Counted from the stretch's first letter, positions 44,658 through 53,092 are shown. The stretch: DNA of 58,642 nucleotides from Actinomycetota bacterium (GCA_016781135.1 JADDQY010000105.1:1-58642); one strand, 5' to 3'. The notes: generated by a model not told the origin, from the letters alone. Program-made: numbers and translations.

Positions 44658-45791
44658 ATGGAGGCACGAGGCGACACCCCACGGGTATGGACCGATCCCG
44701 GCGACCTGGCCGAGCTGGTGGCGTTGCCCGGGCCGTTCCTCACCGTGCTCATCGCCACCGAATCGGGCGTCGAGCAAGCCGGGCCACGCAACGAGAGTCG
44801 CTGGCGAGCCCGCCGCAGCGACGTGGCCGCCGCCGGGGCGCCCGAGGAGGTGCTGGCGCTGGTCGACCCACTCGTCCCCGATGCCCACCAGGAGGGCGGG
44901 ACCCTGTTCGCGGTGGCCACCGCCGAGGGCGTGCACCACGTCAGCCACTGGCCGGCGCTGCCGGGACGAGAGCTCGCCCGATGGGCCCCCCTCCCCTCGC
45001 TGACCCCGCTGCTCGATCTGCGCCAGTCGCGGCCGCCGCACGTGGTGGTGGTGGCCGACCGCAGTGGCGCCGACCTCGCCGCCTTCGGACCCGAGCAGCC
45101 CGAGCTCACCCGGAGCGTCGACGGCGACCTCCAGCACGGCCGCAAGGTCCAGCCCGGTGGGTGGTCCCAGCGCCGCTACCAGGAGCGGGCCGAGAACGTC
45201 TGGGAGCACAACGCCAAGGAGGTGGCCGAGGCCGTGGTCCGCCTGGCCAACCACGTCGACGCCCGGCTGGTGGCCCTGGCCGGCGACGTGCGGGCGGTAA
45301 CGTTGCTCCAGGAGATCCTTCCCGACCACCTCGCTGTCCCGGTGCAGGTGCTCGACGGCAGCCGGGCTGTCGACGGCAGGGAGGGTATCGACGCCGAGCA
45401 GCTCGACGCCGCCCTGGCTGCGGTCTCCGCCGGAGAAGCGGCGGCACTGCTGGACAAGCTGGCCGAGGAGCGGGGCCAGGGTGACCGGGCTGCGGTGGGT
45501 GCTGAGCCGGTGGCCAAGGCCCTGGCAATGGCCCAGGTCGAAGTCCTCCTGGTGTACGACCCTGCCGACGACAGGCCTGACGACGAGCGGCGAGCCTGGT
45601 TCGGCGATGAAGCCAGCCTGGTCGCCACCTCGCCCGACTCGCTGCGCCAGCTCGGGGTCGACGACCCCCGCTCGGCCCGGTTGGTCGACGTCTTCGTGCG
45701 GGCCGCCCTGGGCACCGGCGCGGGGGTCGAGGTGGTCCCCGACGAGAGCCAGCTCAGCGACGGCGTCGGCGCCCTGCTGCGCTGGACGTGA
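44658..45791 (+). CDS. baeRF-family (eRF1/Vms1-related) protein, Rv2629-like
   Basis: A 377-aa protein whose centre GGWSQRRYQERAENVWEHNA (about 172-191) and following AEAVVRLANHVDARLVALAGDVRA match the bacterial/archaeal eRF1-like (baeRF) family, relatives of eukaryotic Vms1/ANKZF1, which hydrolyse peptidyl-tRNA on stalled ribosomes. The Gln-containing loop QPGGWSQ is where the eRF1 GGQ lies, but the order is GGWSQ. Rv2629 is a dormancy-linked homologue. ATG 44658 used; TACCCT at 44630-44635 suggests a 15-nt leader. ATG 44610 is an alternative. Confidence 0.75.
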   Translation: MEARGDTPRVWTDPGDLAELVALPGPFLTVLIATESGVEQAGPRNESRWRARRSDVAAAGAPEEVLALVDPLVPDAHQEGGTLFAVATAEGVHHVSHWPALPGRELARWAPLPSLTPLLDLRQSRPPHVVVVADRSGADLAAFGPEQPELTRSVDGDLQHGRKVQPGGWSQRRYQERAENVWEHNAKEVAEAVVRLANHVDARLVALAGDVRAVTLLQEILPDHLAVPVQVLDGSRAVDGREGIDAEQLDAALAAVSAGEAAALLDKLAEERGQGDRAAVGAEPVAKALAMAQVEVLLVYDPADDRPDDERRAWFGDEASLVATSPDSLRQLGVDDPRSARLVDVFVRAALGTGAGVEVVPDESQLSDGVGALLRWT

Positions 45792-45818
45792 CCGAGCCCG
45801 ACAACGAGGAGGTACGCC

Positions 45819-46067
45819 ATGCCCAAGCCCCAGCAGCCGGAGCTCCGCCGCAGCGACCTGGGTGCGACCAACGACGACAGCGCCAAGTCGGACGCGGCGT
45901 CGACCGTCCCTGCCGTTGACGACCACGGCACCGCCCCGGTCCCGCCGGCCAACCAGCCCGGCAACCATCCCGACGAGGAGCAGGACAAGCCCGACCTCGA
46001 CGCGTTCCTGGAACGGGCCTCGGGGAGAGCTGCAGGGACTGAGGCAACGGGGTCCGACGAGGAGTAG
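45819..46067 (+). CDS. Small acidic disordered protein
   Basis: An 82-aa protein rich in Asp, Glu, Pro and Ala with no predicted fold; begins MPKPQQPELRRSDLG and ends GSDEE. Start ATG 45819 has a very strong SD (GAGGAGGT) and lies 27 nt after the baeRF gene, so the two are co-transcribed. Function unknown. Confidence 0.65.
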   Translation: MPKPQQPELRRSDLGATNDDSAKSDAASTVPAVDDHGTAPVPPANQPGNHPDEEQDKPDLDAFLERASGRAAGTEATGSDEE

Positions 46068-46070
46068 TCC

Positions 46071-46110
46071 CGTCGCCGGGAGGACAGGGCGAAGCCACCC
46101 TCCCGGGACG
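46071..46110 (+). terminator. Long hairpin after the baeRF operon
   Basis: Stem CGTC-g-CCGGGAGG / CCTCCCGG-GACG (12 bp with one bulge), starting 3 nt past the stop of the small acidic protein. No T-run. Confidence 0.55.
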
Positions 46111-46339
46111 GCACCGTGGCGTGCCTTCCGGGCTGACAGTGGGATGGCGGGCACTCACGCCGGCCGACGCGCCTTGCCCCCCCCTCGTCCATCGGCTGAA
46201 GTCGGCGGTCCCCAATCAGGGCTCAAGCCGGCCGACGCCCACGATCAGCTCGGCGCCGGCCATCCTCAGGGCTGGGGGCACCAACCCCGCTGGCCGGGGG
46301 GCGTCGACAAGCGGGCGCTCCCGGCCGTGGCCCCAGGGG

Positions 46340-46807
46340 TCACCTTCGCGGATAGTTCCCGAAGTTCTGGGTGATCCACACCGAGCCCCGGCGGTCGACG
46401 CTGACCCCGATGCCGACCTGGTTGAAGTCGCCGAGGATGTTGGCCCGGTGGCTCTTCGACCTCATCAGGGCCCGGTGCACGCTGGTGACCGACGAACCGC
46501 ACCCGACGTTCTCGCCGATGCGCGACCACCCACCGGGGACCTGCTTGGCGTAGCCGCGGTTGTGGGCCAACCCGCTCGGGCAACCCTGCGAGTTCGAGAC
46601 CATGGTGTCGGTCCAGCGGCGGGCCACGTTGGCCAGCTCTCTGTTGACGGTCAACGGCGCCAGCCCCCGCTTGGTGCGCTCCTTGTTGATCAGGCTGACG
46701 AACTGCTTCTCCGCGGAGGTGGAGGCGGCCGTGGCCACCCCGACGTAGGACGACTGCACCGCGCCGAGCAGGGCGACGGCCAGCAGCAGGCGGATGATGA
46801 ACTTCAT
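46340..46807 (-). CDS. Secreted CAP-domain (SCP/PR1) protein
   Basis: A 155-aa protein with a signal peptide (about 1-27, IIRLLLAVALLGAVQSSYVG, cleavage near ATAAS) and a CAP domain: FVSLINKERTKRGLAPL, RRWTDTMVS, LAHNRGY, IGENVG, and SHRANILGDFNQVGIGV. The His/Glu pocket residues (AHN, GEN, SHRAN) are present. Bacterial CAP proteins are common secreted factors of unclear activity. ATG 46807 has AGAGGTG about 8 nt upstream; -10 TAACAT at 46855-46860. Confidence 0.9.
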   Translation of the reverse strand: MKFIIRLLLAVALLGAVQSSYVGVATAASTSAEKQFVSLINKERTKRGLAPLTVNRELANVARRWTDTMVSNSQGCPSGLAHNRGYAKQVPGGWSRIGENVGCGSSVTSVHRALMRSKSHRANILGDFNQVGIGVSVDRRGSVWITQNFGNYPRR

Positions 46808-46854
46808 GTCGGGGACACCTCTCGGTTCGACGGCGGAGGGGGACGGGCGGCCGG

Positions 46855-46860
46855 ATGTTA
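46855..46860 (-). promoter_or_regulatory. -10 box of the CAP gene
   Basis: TAACAT on the minus strand, giving a leader of about 40 nt that contains the SD; an exception to the leaderless rule here. Confidence 0.4.
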
Positions 46861-47004
46861 GCCAGGGGCGCGCTGCGCCGCCTGCCCGCAGTCGCAGCGG
46901 TGCCCCGCCCCACCGGCGGGACGATGTGAGCGGGACCGCTCGTCGAGGTGTTCGAGGTCCGCCTTCTCGCTCGGAGTCCGGCGACGGCCGAGGGCGAGGC
47001 GCCC

Positions 47005-47010
47005 TACGCT
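47005..47010 (+). promoter_or_regulatory. -10 box of the SDR gene
   Basis: TACGCT, 6 nt before GTG 47017; leaderless. Confidence 0.5.
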
Positions 47011-47016
47011 CGGCCG

Positions 47017-47790
47017 GTGCACGCTTCACGAGCGCTGGTCACCGGTGCCTCGAGCGGCCTCGGGGAGGTCTACGCTCGACGCCTCGCTGCCGGAGGGTCC
47101 GACCTGGTGCTCGTGGCCCGGCGCATCGACCGGCTCCGGGCGCTGGCTTCCGAGCTCGCCGGCCAGGGGCTGACGGTAGAGGTGATCGAAGCCGACCTCA
47201 CCGACAGCGACGGGGTGGCCGTCGTGGAGCAGCGGCTCACCGCCACCGAGGGCCCCGTCGACCTGCTGGTCAACAACGCCGGGTTCGGGACCACCGGCAC
47301 CTTCGCCGAGCTGCCACTGGAGCGGGAGCTGGCGATGATCGAGCTCAACGTGAGCACCGTGGTCCGCCTCACCCACGCCGCCGTCGGCGCCATGGCCGCC
47401 CGAGGCAGTGGCACCATCGTCAACGTCTCGTCGCTGGCCGCGTTCCAGCCGCTGCCGAAGTCGGCTACCTACGCCGCCACCAAGGCCTTCGTGCTGAGCT
47501 TCACCGAGGCGGTGGCCGACGAAGCACGGGGCACGGGGGTGCGGTTCCAGGTGCTGTGCCCCGGCCTCACCCGCACCTCGTTCCACGAGGTGAACGACTT
47601 CCACCTGGGCTGGCTCCCCGAGTTCGTCTGGCAGAGCGCCGAGGAGGTGGTCGACGCCTCCCTTGCCGCCCTCGACCGCCGCCGAGTGGTCGTCGTCCCT
47701 GGCCTGCTCAACCGCCTGACCGCCACTGCCTCCTCCCTGGCTCCAAGCCAGGTGGTGCGCTGGGTGACGTCGGCGCTGGTGCGCCGTTGA
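47017..47790 (+). CDS. Short-chain dehydrogenase/reductase
   Basis: A 257-aa classical SDR. Cofactor motif TGASSGLGEVYARRL (about 8-22), an NNAGFG motif, catalytic Ser in VNVSSLAAF, Tyr-x3-Lys in YAATKAF, and the PGLTRTSF segment typical of the DltE/YqjQ subgroup. An Arg pair after the first strand (VARRIDRL) suggests NADP. Substrate unknown. GTG 47017 set by the TACGCT box; the frame is open farther up. Confidence 0.88.
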   Translation: MHASRALVTGASSGLGEVYARRLAAGGSDLVLVARRIDRLRALASELAGQGLTVEVIEADLTDSDGVAVVEQRLTATEGPVDLLVNNAGFGTTGTFAELPLERELAMIELNVSTVVRLTHAAVGAMAARGSGTIVNVSSLAAFQPLPKSATYAATKAFVLSFTEAVADEARGTGVRFQVLCPGLTRTSFHEVNDFHLGWLPEFVWQSAEEVVDASLAALDRRRVVVVPGLLNRLTATASSLAPSQVVRWVTSALVRR

Positions 47791-47856
47791 GCCTGGAGGG
47801 CGAGCTGGTGGTGCTCCGGCCCCCGCCGCCGCCGCGCCGCCGCTCGCCGAAGTGAC

Positions 47857-47940
47857 GCCGGCAGCGGCTCCTGCACGTGCCCCCGGTTCCCCGCGTTGCC
47901 CGCCACGCCTCGGCTCGGGCCAGGGCCGTCCGCTGCCGGC
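47857..47940. repeat. 11-bp perfect inverted repeat with 62-bp spacer
   Basis: GCCGGCAGCGG (47857-47867) and its exact complement CCGCTGCCGGC (47930-47940) flank a GC-rich spacer. It lies between the SDR gene and the polysaccharide cluster, at the point where base composition starts to change. It may be a long-loop terminator or the scar of an insertion. Confidence 0.5.
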
Positions 47941-47973
47941 CTCGATCAAAACCGGGTGCTCCCTTGCCCGTAG

Positions 47974-47979
47974 TAGGTT
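47974..47979 (+). promoter_or_regulatory. -10 box of the GT2 gene at 47988
   Basis: TAGGTT, 8 nt before ATG 47988. Confidence 0.4.
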
Positions 47980-47987
47980 GCCGACCG

Positions 47988-48758
47988 ATGGGAGCTGAAC
48001 CGATGCCGCTGCCTGAGGCTTTCTCAGGTGCGACCGTGATCTTGCCGGCGGTCACCGAGACCGATTCGATTGCCGAGACCGCCGACATCCTCAAGCGCAA
48101 GAGCGATGCCGATATCGAGCAGGTGCTCGTCGTCGTCTGCGACAAGACCACCTCGGAGACGATGGGGCGATGCGAGGAGCTCCGGTCGTGGTTCGGCGAC
48201 CGAGTGCAGATCCACCATCAACGGCTGCCGTTCCTCGGCGGAGCGATGCGGGAGGCGTTCGATCTGGCGACCGCCAGCCACGTGATCATGATGGCCACCG
48301 ACCTCGAGACGGATCCCAACCTTGTCCCTGCATTCATCGACATCGCCAAGCAGCGGCCAGAGGTCGTGGTCACCGCCTCTCGCTGGGCCCGAGGAGGAGG
48401 GTTCTCCGACTACGGTCGGGTGCGCGTCGTCGCCAACTGGGTCTTCCAGCGCCTCACGTCGCTGCTGTACCGGACCCCCCTCACCGACGCCACCTTCGGA
48501 TTCCGCTTGTTCCCGACCTCGCTGGTCCAGTCGATCGACTGGGAGGGAACCCGTCACGAGTTCCTGCTCGAGACGGTGCTCAAGCCGCTCCGTCTCGGCG
48601 TCGAGGTGGTGGAGATCCCAACGTTTTGGACCCCTCGCCCGGACGGGGAGTCGCAGAACTCCCTCTCCACCCAGGCTCGCTACATCCGTACGCTCGTGAC
48701 CAACCGCCTGGCACCGTCCGACTCATTCCTTCGAACGCCGGAAAGGAACGGTCGGTGA
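47988..48758 (+). CDS. Family 2 glycosyltransferase
   Basis: A 256-aa soluble GT2. N-terminal VILPAVTETDSIAETADIL, the nucleotide strand VLVVVCDKTT, then GGAMREAFDLA, and in place of the usual DxD a motif ATDLETDPNLV (about 100-110). Further down TDATFGFRLFP resembles polyprenyl-P hexose transferases. No membrane helices. ATG 47988 (or 48003). It overlaps the next gene by 4 nt (GTGA), so the two transferases work in one unit. Composition is noticeably less GC than genes to the left. Confidence 0.82.
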   Translation: MGAEPMPLPEAFSGATVILPAVTETDSIAETADILKRKSDADIEQVLVVVCDKTTSETMGRCEELRSWFGDRVQIHHQRLPFLGGAMREAFDLATASHVIMMATDLETDPNLVPAFIDIAKQRPEVVVTASRWARGGGFSDYGRVRVVANWVFQRLTSLLYRTPLTDATFGFRLFPTSLVQSIDWEGTRHEFLLETVLKPLRLGVEVVEIPTFWTPRPDGESQNSLSTQARYIRTLVTNRLAPSDSFLRTPERNGR

Positions 48759-49666
48759 CCAACGTCATCGTGACGACGACGATCAATCCGCCGACCAAAG
48801 CGGTGCAGATGTTCGACCGGATGCCCGGGTGGCACCTCGTGGTGATCGGTGACCGCAAGACCCCGGAGGACTACCGCCTCGACAACGGAACCTACGTCGG
48901 GGCCGAGGAGCAGGAGAAGATCGACAAGGAGCTCTCCGATCTCATCGGCTGGAACTGCATCCAGCGCCGGAACTTCGGGTTCCTCGTCGCCCAGGAGATG
49001 GGCGCGGACACCGTGGCGGTCGTCGATGACGACAACGTCCCGCTCGAGGGCTGGGGGACCGAGGTGATGGTGGGCAGGGCCGTCGAGGCGAACGTCTTCA
49101 CCACCTCGCTGCCCGCTTTCGACCCCATCGGCGCCACGAACCATCCCCAGCTGTGGCATCGCGGCTACCCGCTGCAACTCCTCCCCCAGCGCGACTACTC
49201 GCAACGATCGCGGGAGGTCGTGACCCCAGACGTCCAGGCCGACTTTTGGAACGGCGATCCCGACATTGACGCGATCTGCCGGATGCAGTTCGCTCCCGAG
49301 TGCTCCTTTCACGAGGAGGTGTTCCCACTCACCTCCAACGCCATCAGTCCGTTCGACTCCCAGAACACCTTCATCACCTCTTCGTGGCTCCAGCACTACT
49401 TCTTGTTTCCAGGGGTGGGCCGGATGGACGACATCTGGGCCGGGTACTACCTACAGGGCCAAGGCGCCAAGGTGGTGTTCGGCAAGGCCTCGGTGATCCA
49501 GGAACGGAACCCCCACGACCCCGTGACCGACATGAAGCTGGAGTACGCGGGCTACGAGAACAACTTGAGCATCGTGAGCAAGGTGGCAGAGGACCCTGAT
49601 TCGCTGTTCCGGTTCCTGCCCGAGCGGACAATCGCTGCCTTCGACCGCTACCGCGCCCACTTCTGA
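48755..49666 (+). CDS. STELLO/DUF288-like glycosyltransferase
   Basis: A 303-aa protein. Start VTTTINPPTKAVQ, WHLVVIGDRKTPEDY, then NFGFLVAQEMGADTVAVVDDDNVPLEGW with a DDD metal site at about 91-93, and VFPLTSNAISPFDSQNTFI, are typical of the DUF288/STELLO group found in plants, animals and some bacteria; the fold is related to reversibly glycosylated proteins. Donor and acceptor unknown. GTG 48755 overlaps the preceding stop. Confidence 0.78.
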   Translation: MTNVIVTTTINPPTKAVQMFDRMPGWHLVVIGDRKTPEDYRLDNGTYVGAEEQEKIDKELSDLIGWNCIQRRNFGFLVAQEMGADTVAVVDDDNVPLEGWGTEVMVGRAVEANVFTTSLPAFDPIGATNHPQLWHRGYPLQLLPQRDYSQRSREVVTPDVQADFWNGDPDIDAICRMQFAPECSFHEEVFPLTSNAISPFDSQNTFITSSWLQHYFLFPGVGRMDDIWAGYYLQGQGAKVVFGKASVIQERNPHDPVTDMKLEYAGYENNLSIVSKVAEDPDSLFRFLPERTIAAFDRYRAHF

Positions 49667-49715
49667 CCCTGATCCCGGCCTCGCTGAGAAGCCGCCCGGC
49701 GGTCTGGCGCCGGGG

Positions 49716-51365
49716 TCAGGGCCCAGACGGCTCGCCGATGGGACTGCCCGGTGGGCGGGCGGCGAGCAGCGGCTCCGCCTCCCCCCTCCTGCCCGCTCGG
49801 CGCCACTCCACGATCAGGGTGGCCAGCAACATGAGGACCAGGGGATCGGAATAGAGCCGGAAACGGTTGTTCTCACCGACCTCGATGAGGTTGCTGACGA
49901 GGAACACGTAGATGATCGTGAACCAGAGGAAGCCGGCGACCACGACCGACTCCACGCCGGCGCGGCGCCGGAACACCGCCTTCAGCAAGAAGACGGCCCC
50001 GCCCACGAACGCCGCGGCGTAGGCGACCACGACGGTCCACGCCGTGCGCGCCGGGCCTAGACGGTATTGGCTGTCACTGTCAGGAATGGCGACCTCGCCA
50101 GCGCCCCCGGCGACCATCCCCAAGATGGCCTTGTTGTAGAACCGTTCGATTGGTGCCACCCGAGCACGGTTCTCGGCCAGCGTGAAGAAGTCGCTGGTCG
50201 GTCGGAAGAACAGCTCGATCGCCGTCTTGACTCCTTGCAGGTAGGCCTCCGGGCGTGTCCGGATGACGTGGATCGAATCTCGTTGGTAGCTCTGCGAGAT
50301 CCGCACCTGGGACAGGCTGTTCATGTTCGTTCGAAACAGTTCGTTGGTGGGGGGGTTCTCGTAGATCCCCTTTTGTTCGTCGTCCAGTACCGGCACGCCG
50401 GTCGGTCGCTGTGCAGGGACGAGGCCGTGGTAGCTCGCCGCCGGGCTGAGCGGCTCCACGAGAGAGATCGGTGACAGCTCACCTGCCGCGACCAGCGTCT
50501 CGCGGAGCGTGGGAGGAAGCTGAAAGACCGTGATCCTCGCCAAGCTCACGCCGAGGCTGCTGCTCAGAGCAAAGGTACCGAAGGCGGCGAGCCGTTGGAC
50601 GTGGAGCCCGGCCACGATCAGCACCGGGACGCTGACCGCGGCCAGAACCCGGCGCCGATCGCCCGATGCCAAGAGAAGGACGAGGATGACGGGGATGAGG
50701 AACCACGCCAGGTGAAAGAAACTACGAGTGAGCACGACCGCACCGAGGGTGCCCGCAAACAGCGCTGCTTGCCATGGACGGCGCTCGGACGCGTACCGCT
50801 GTAGTGCCACCACGGCGAAGACGAGAAGCAGTACGACCAGGTAGTCGTAGTGAAGCCAGCTCTCGTACAGGAACACCCCCGGGCTGCACGAGAACAGCAC
50901 GGTGAGAGCGACAGCCCACCGCGTGGGCACGGCCGCCCTTCGAAGAACGATGTACAGGCAGAGGGCAACCCCGAGGCCGGCGGCGAGGTAGAGGGCGTGA
51001 AACAGCGGCGTCTCCAGCCGACTGGGAGCCCGAAGGCCCAACCCGATGAAGAGGTTGAACAGCGGAGGCTGGGCATGGAGGTTGAGGAGGCTGTCGAGCA
51101 GGTTGTCGCGCAGCTGCCCGCGGTCGAGCAGCTGCGCGGCGTCGTTGAGTGGACGGTTGTCGAAGCGAAGGCGAGCGATGTTCGCCAGTGCCAGACGCGA
51201 CGCTGCGAACGCGGCGATGACCACCAGCGCGCCCCGATGCCGACGAGCACGTTCTGGCCAAGACGGACGTCGTGACCGCTCGTCTGCGCTGTCCGGCTCG
51301 GTGTCAGACCATTCGACGGCGGGGACCGCAGCAGATCCGCGGGTCCGCCCGAAACCGACTGCCAC
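49716..51365 (-). CDS. GT-C-like membrane glycosyltransferase, paralogue B
   Basis: A 549-aa polytopic protein with the same layout as the gene at 40535-42103: FDNRPLNDAAQLLDRGQLRDNL, then LHAQPPLFNL, FLYESWLHYDYLV, and [19 protein letters not shown]. It has an extra N-terminal cytoplasmic stretch of about 45 residues. GTG 51365 lies 19 nt after the epimerase stop, so they form an operon. Sampled lines are near 60% GC against about 75% in paralogue A. No family name recognised; a lipid-linked sugar transferase is inference. Confidence 0.7.
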   Translation of the reverse strand: MAVGFGRTRGSAAVPAVEWSDTEPDSADERSRRPSWPERARRHRGALVVIAAFAASRLALANIARLRFDNRPLNDAAQLLDRGQLRDNLLDSLLNLHAQPPLFNLFIGLGLRAPSRLETPLFHALYLAAGLGVALCLYIVLRRAAVPTRWAVALTVLFSCSPGVFLYESWLHYDYLVVLLLVFAVVALQRYASERRPWQAALFAGTLGAVVLTRSFFHLAWFLIPVILVLLLASGDRRRVLAAVSVPVLIVAGLHVQRLAAFGTFALSSSLGVSLARITVFQLPPTLRETLVAAGELSPISLVEPLSPAASYHGLVPAQRPTGVPVLDDEQKGIYENPPTNELFRTNMNSLSQVRISQSYQRDSIHVIRTRPEAYLQGVKTAIELFFRPTSDFFTLAENRARVAPIERFYNKAILGMVAGGAGEVAIPDSDSQYRLGPARTAWTVVVAYAAAFVGGAVFLLKAVFRRRAGVESVVVAGFLWFTIIYVFLVSNLIEVGENNRFRLYSDPLVLMLLATLIVEWRRAGRRGEAEPLLAARPPGSPIGEPSGP

Positions 51366-51384
51366 GGCGTCTAGCCGGTCGTGG

Positions 51385-52356
51385 TCACTTCGCGCTGATC
51401 TCGTCGTGGATCCAGCGGTACGTGCGCTCGATGCCCTCCTTCAGTGATACGGAGGGCTCCCAGTCGAGGTACTTCCGGATGAGGGTGTTGTCGCTGTTGC
51501 GGCCTCGAACTCCACGCGGTGCGTCGAGGAGGTAGTTCCGCTTCATCCTCAGCCCCGCGATCTCCTCCACGATGTCGACCAGCTGGTTGATGGAGACCAG
51601 CTCGGAACTGCCGAGGTTGATCGGCTCGGTGATGTCACTCGCCATGATCTTGGAGGTGCCTTCGATGCAATCGGAGATGTACATGAAGCTCCGGGTCTGC
51701 TCGCCATCCCCCCACACGTCGATCTCGTGGTTCCCAGAGAGCTTGGCTTGGATGACCTTGCGGCAGATGGCCGCCGGAGCCTTCTCCCGCCCGCCGTCAT
51801 ACGTGCCGTGTTCCCCGTAGACGTTGTGGTAGCGGGCCACACGGGTCGTGACGCCGAAGTCTTCCAAGAAGTGGCGGCACATCCGCTCGCTGAACAGCTT
51901 CTCCCAACCGTACCCGTCCTCGGGCATAGCCGGATAGGCGTCCTCCTCCCTCAGGGCTGTTACGTCGCTCGACACCTGCTTCTCGGCGGCGTACACACAG
52001 GCAGAGGAGGAGAAGAAGTAGCGGTCGACCCCGGCCTCCCGACCGGCGAGCAAGAGGTTGGTATTGATCAACACCGAAAGCATGCACAGGGCCTTGTTGT
52101 TCTCGATGAACCCCATGCCCCCCATGTCGGCGGCAAGGTTGTAGACCTCGCTGGCGCCGTTGACGGCCTCGTGGCACGCCTCGATCTGCTGCAGATCGAG
52201 CGATCGGTTGTCGACATCGGAATGCACCTGGTACCACTCGGTCGGCGGTTTCCGGTCGACCGCCCTGACCCGCCGACCCTCGTCGACGAGGTGCGCGACG
52301 AGGTGGCCGCCGATGAAGCCTCCTCCACCGGCCACGACCGTCACGTCGTCGTACAT
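51385..52356 (-). CDS. GDP-mannose 3,5-epimerase-like SDR
   Basis: A 323-aa extended SDR. VVAGGGGFIGGHLVAHL (about 6-22), YNLAADMGGMGFI, FSSSACVY (catalytic Cys), GYGWEKLFSERMCRHF (Tyr-x3-Lys), YHNVYGEHGTYDGGREKAP (catalytic Lys) and DVWGDGEQTRSF match plant and bacterial GDP-mannose 3,5-epimerases, which make GDP-L-galactose/GDP-L-gulose. The catalytic residues are all present. ATG 52356 behind GAGGAGG. First gene of an operon with the GT-C-like paralogue B. Confidence 0.85.
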   Translation of the reverse strand: MYDDVTVVAGGGGFIGGHLVAHLVDEGRRVRAVDRKPPTEWYQVHSDVDNRSLDLQQIEACHEAVNGASEVYNLAADMGGMGFIENNKALCMLSVLINTNLLLAGREAGVDRYFFSSSACVYAAEKQVSSDVTALREEDAYPAMPEDGYGWEKLFSERMCRHFLEDFGVTTRVARYHNVYGEHGTYDGGREKAPAAICRKVIQAKLSGNHEIDVWGDGEQTRSFMYISDCIEGTSKIMASDITEPINLGSSELVSINQLVDIVEEIAGLRMKRNYLLDAPRGVRGRNSDNTLIRKYLDWEPSVSLKEGIERTYRWIHDEISAK

Positions 52357-52489
52357 GCCTGCCTCCTCGTTGCTCGGTTGAGACGTGGACCCTAGCCGCC
52401 GGCGTGGCGGATGCTGCATGCTGCGACCAACCTTTGGGTGTGCGAGCGGACGTGGTGGCGTCACCCGGTCCAGGCCCCGTTGCAGCTGT

Positions 52490-52495
52490 TAGCCT
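52490..52495 (+). promoter_or_regulatory. -10 box of GtrA gene
   Basis: TAGCCT, 7 nt before GTG 52503; leaderless. Confidence 0.5.
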
Positions 52496-52502
52496 CATCC
52501 GA

Positions 52503-52955
52503 GTGCCTACCTCGCTTGGCGCTCTCGCGCGAGCCCAGTTCGATCGGAAGCCGGTGCGCTACTCGCTGGTGTCGGTGGTGGCCGTGGCCGTATCTCAGCT
52601 GGTCCTGATCACCTGCAACGGCTTGCTCCACTGGTCGGCCGTGCCTGCCAACGTGGCCGCCGTGGCCATCGGATCCATTCCCTCCTACACGCTGAACCGC
52701 AGGTGGGTGTGGGGCAAGCGGGGCGCCAACCATCTGTTGCGGGAGGTCGTTCCCTTCTGGGCCTTGGCGTTCTTGGGTCTCGCCTTTTCCACCTTGCTCG
52801 TGCACCTGGCGGTGCAGTGGAAAGACAGTACCCTCGTCGCCAGTGCCGCCAACCTGACCGCCTTCGGCATCTTGTGGGTGGTCAAGTACCTGCTTCTCGA
52901 CTCCTTGCTGTTCCGAGTGCCCGACTCCGAGGCGTCCGAGGCGCTGGCCTCCTGA
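52503..52955 (+). CDS. GtrA-family membrane protein
   Basis: A 150-aa protein with four hydrophobic helices (about 19-40, 46-62, 80-102, 110-132) and the GtrA pattern FDRKPVRYSLVSV...SIPSYTLNRRWVWGKR...NLTAFGILWVVKYLLLD. GtrA proteins are thought to flip polyprenyl-linked sugars. Stands alone on the plus strand, divergent from the epimerase operon. GTG 52503 set by the TAGCCT box. Confidence 0.85.
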   Translation: MPTSLGALARAQFDRKPVRYSLVSVVAVAVSQLVLITCNGLLHWSAVPANVAAVAIGSIPSYTLNRRWVWGKRGANHLLREVVPFWALAFLGLAFSTLLVHLAVQWKDSTLVASAANLTAFGILWVVKYLLLDSLLFRVPDSEASEALAS

Positions 52956-53076
52956 ACCTGGATCAGCACCTCGCTCACCCTGTCCATCGATCCCGGTGGC
53001 AGCGACGAGCACAGCTGAGAGCAGTGCGAGCGCCGGCGGTGAGGGCCCGCGGTGGTCAAAGTGGGAGTTGATCCCA

Positions 53077-53091
53077 GGGCAGTTCCTGCCC
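53077..53091 (-). terminator. Hairpin after wzt
   Basis: Stem GGGCAG / CTGCCC with a 3-nt loop, immediately past the stop of the ABC ATPase gene on the minus strand. Confidence 0.4.
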
Positions 53092-53092
53092 G

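Noticed and set aside
46110..46339. Short direct repeats GCCGGCCGACGC near 46155 and 46225
   Set aside because: Only two 12-mers in very GC-rich sequence, no array spacing, so neither CRISPR nor a clear mobile element end.
47794..47855. 22-codon ORF after the SDR gene, starting TTG at a TTGA overlap and encoding a proline run
   Set aside because: Too short and compositionally simple; the overlap may be chance. No SD or separate promoter.
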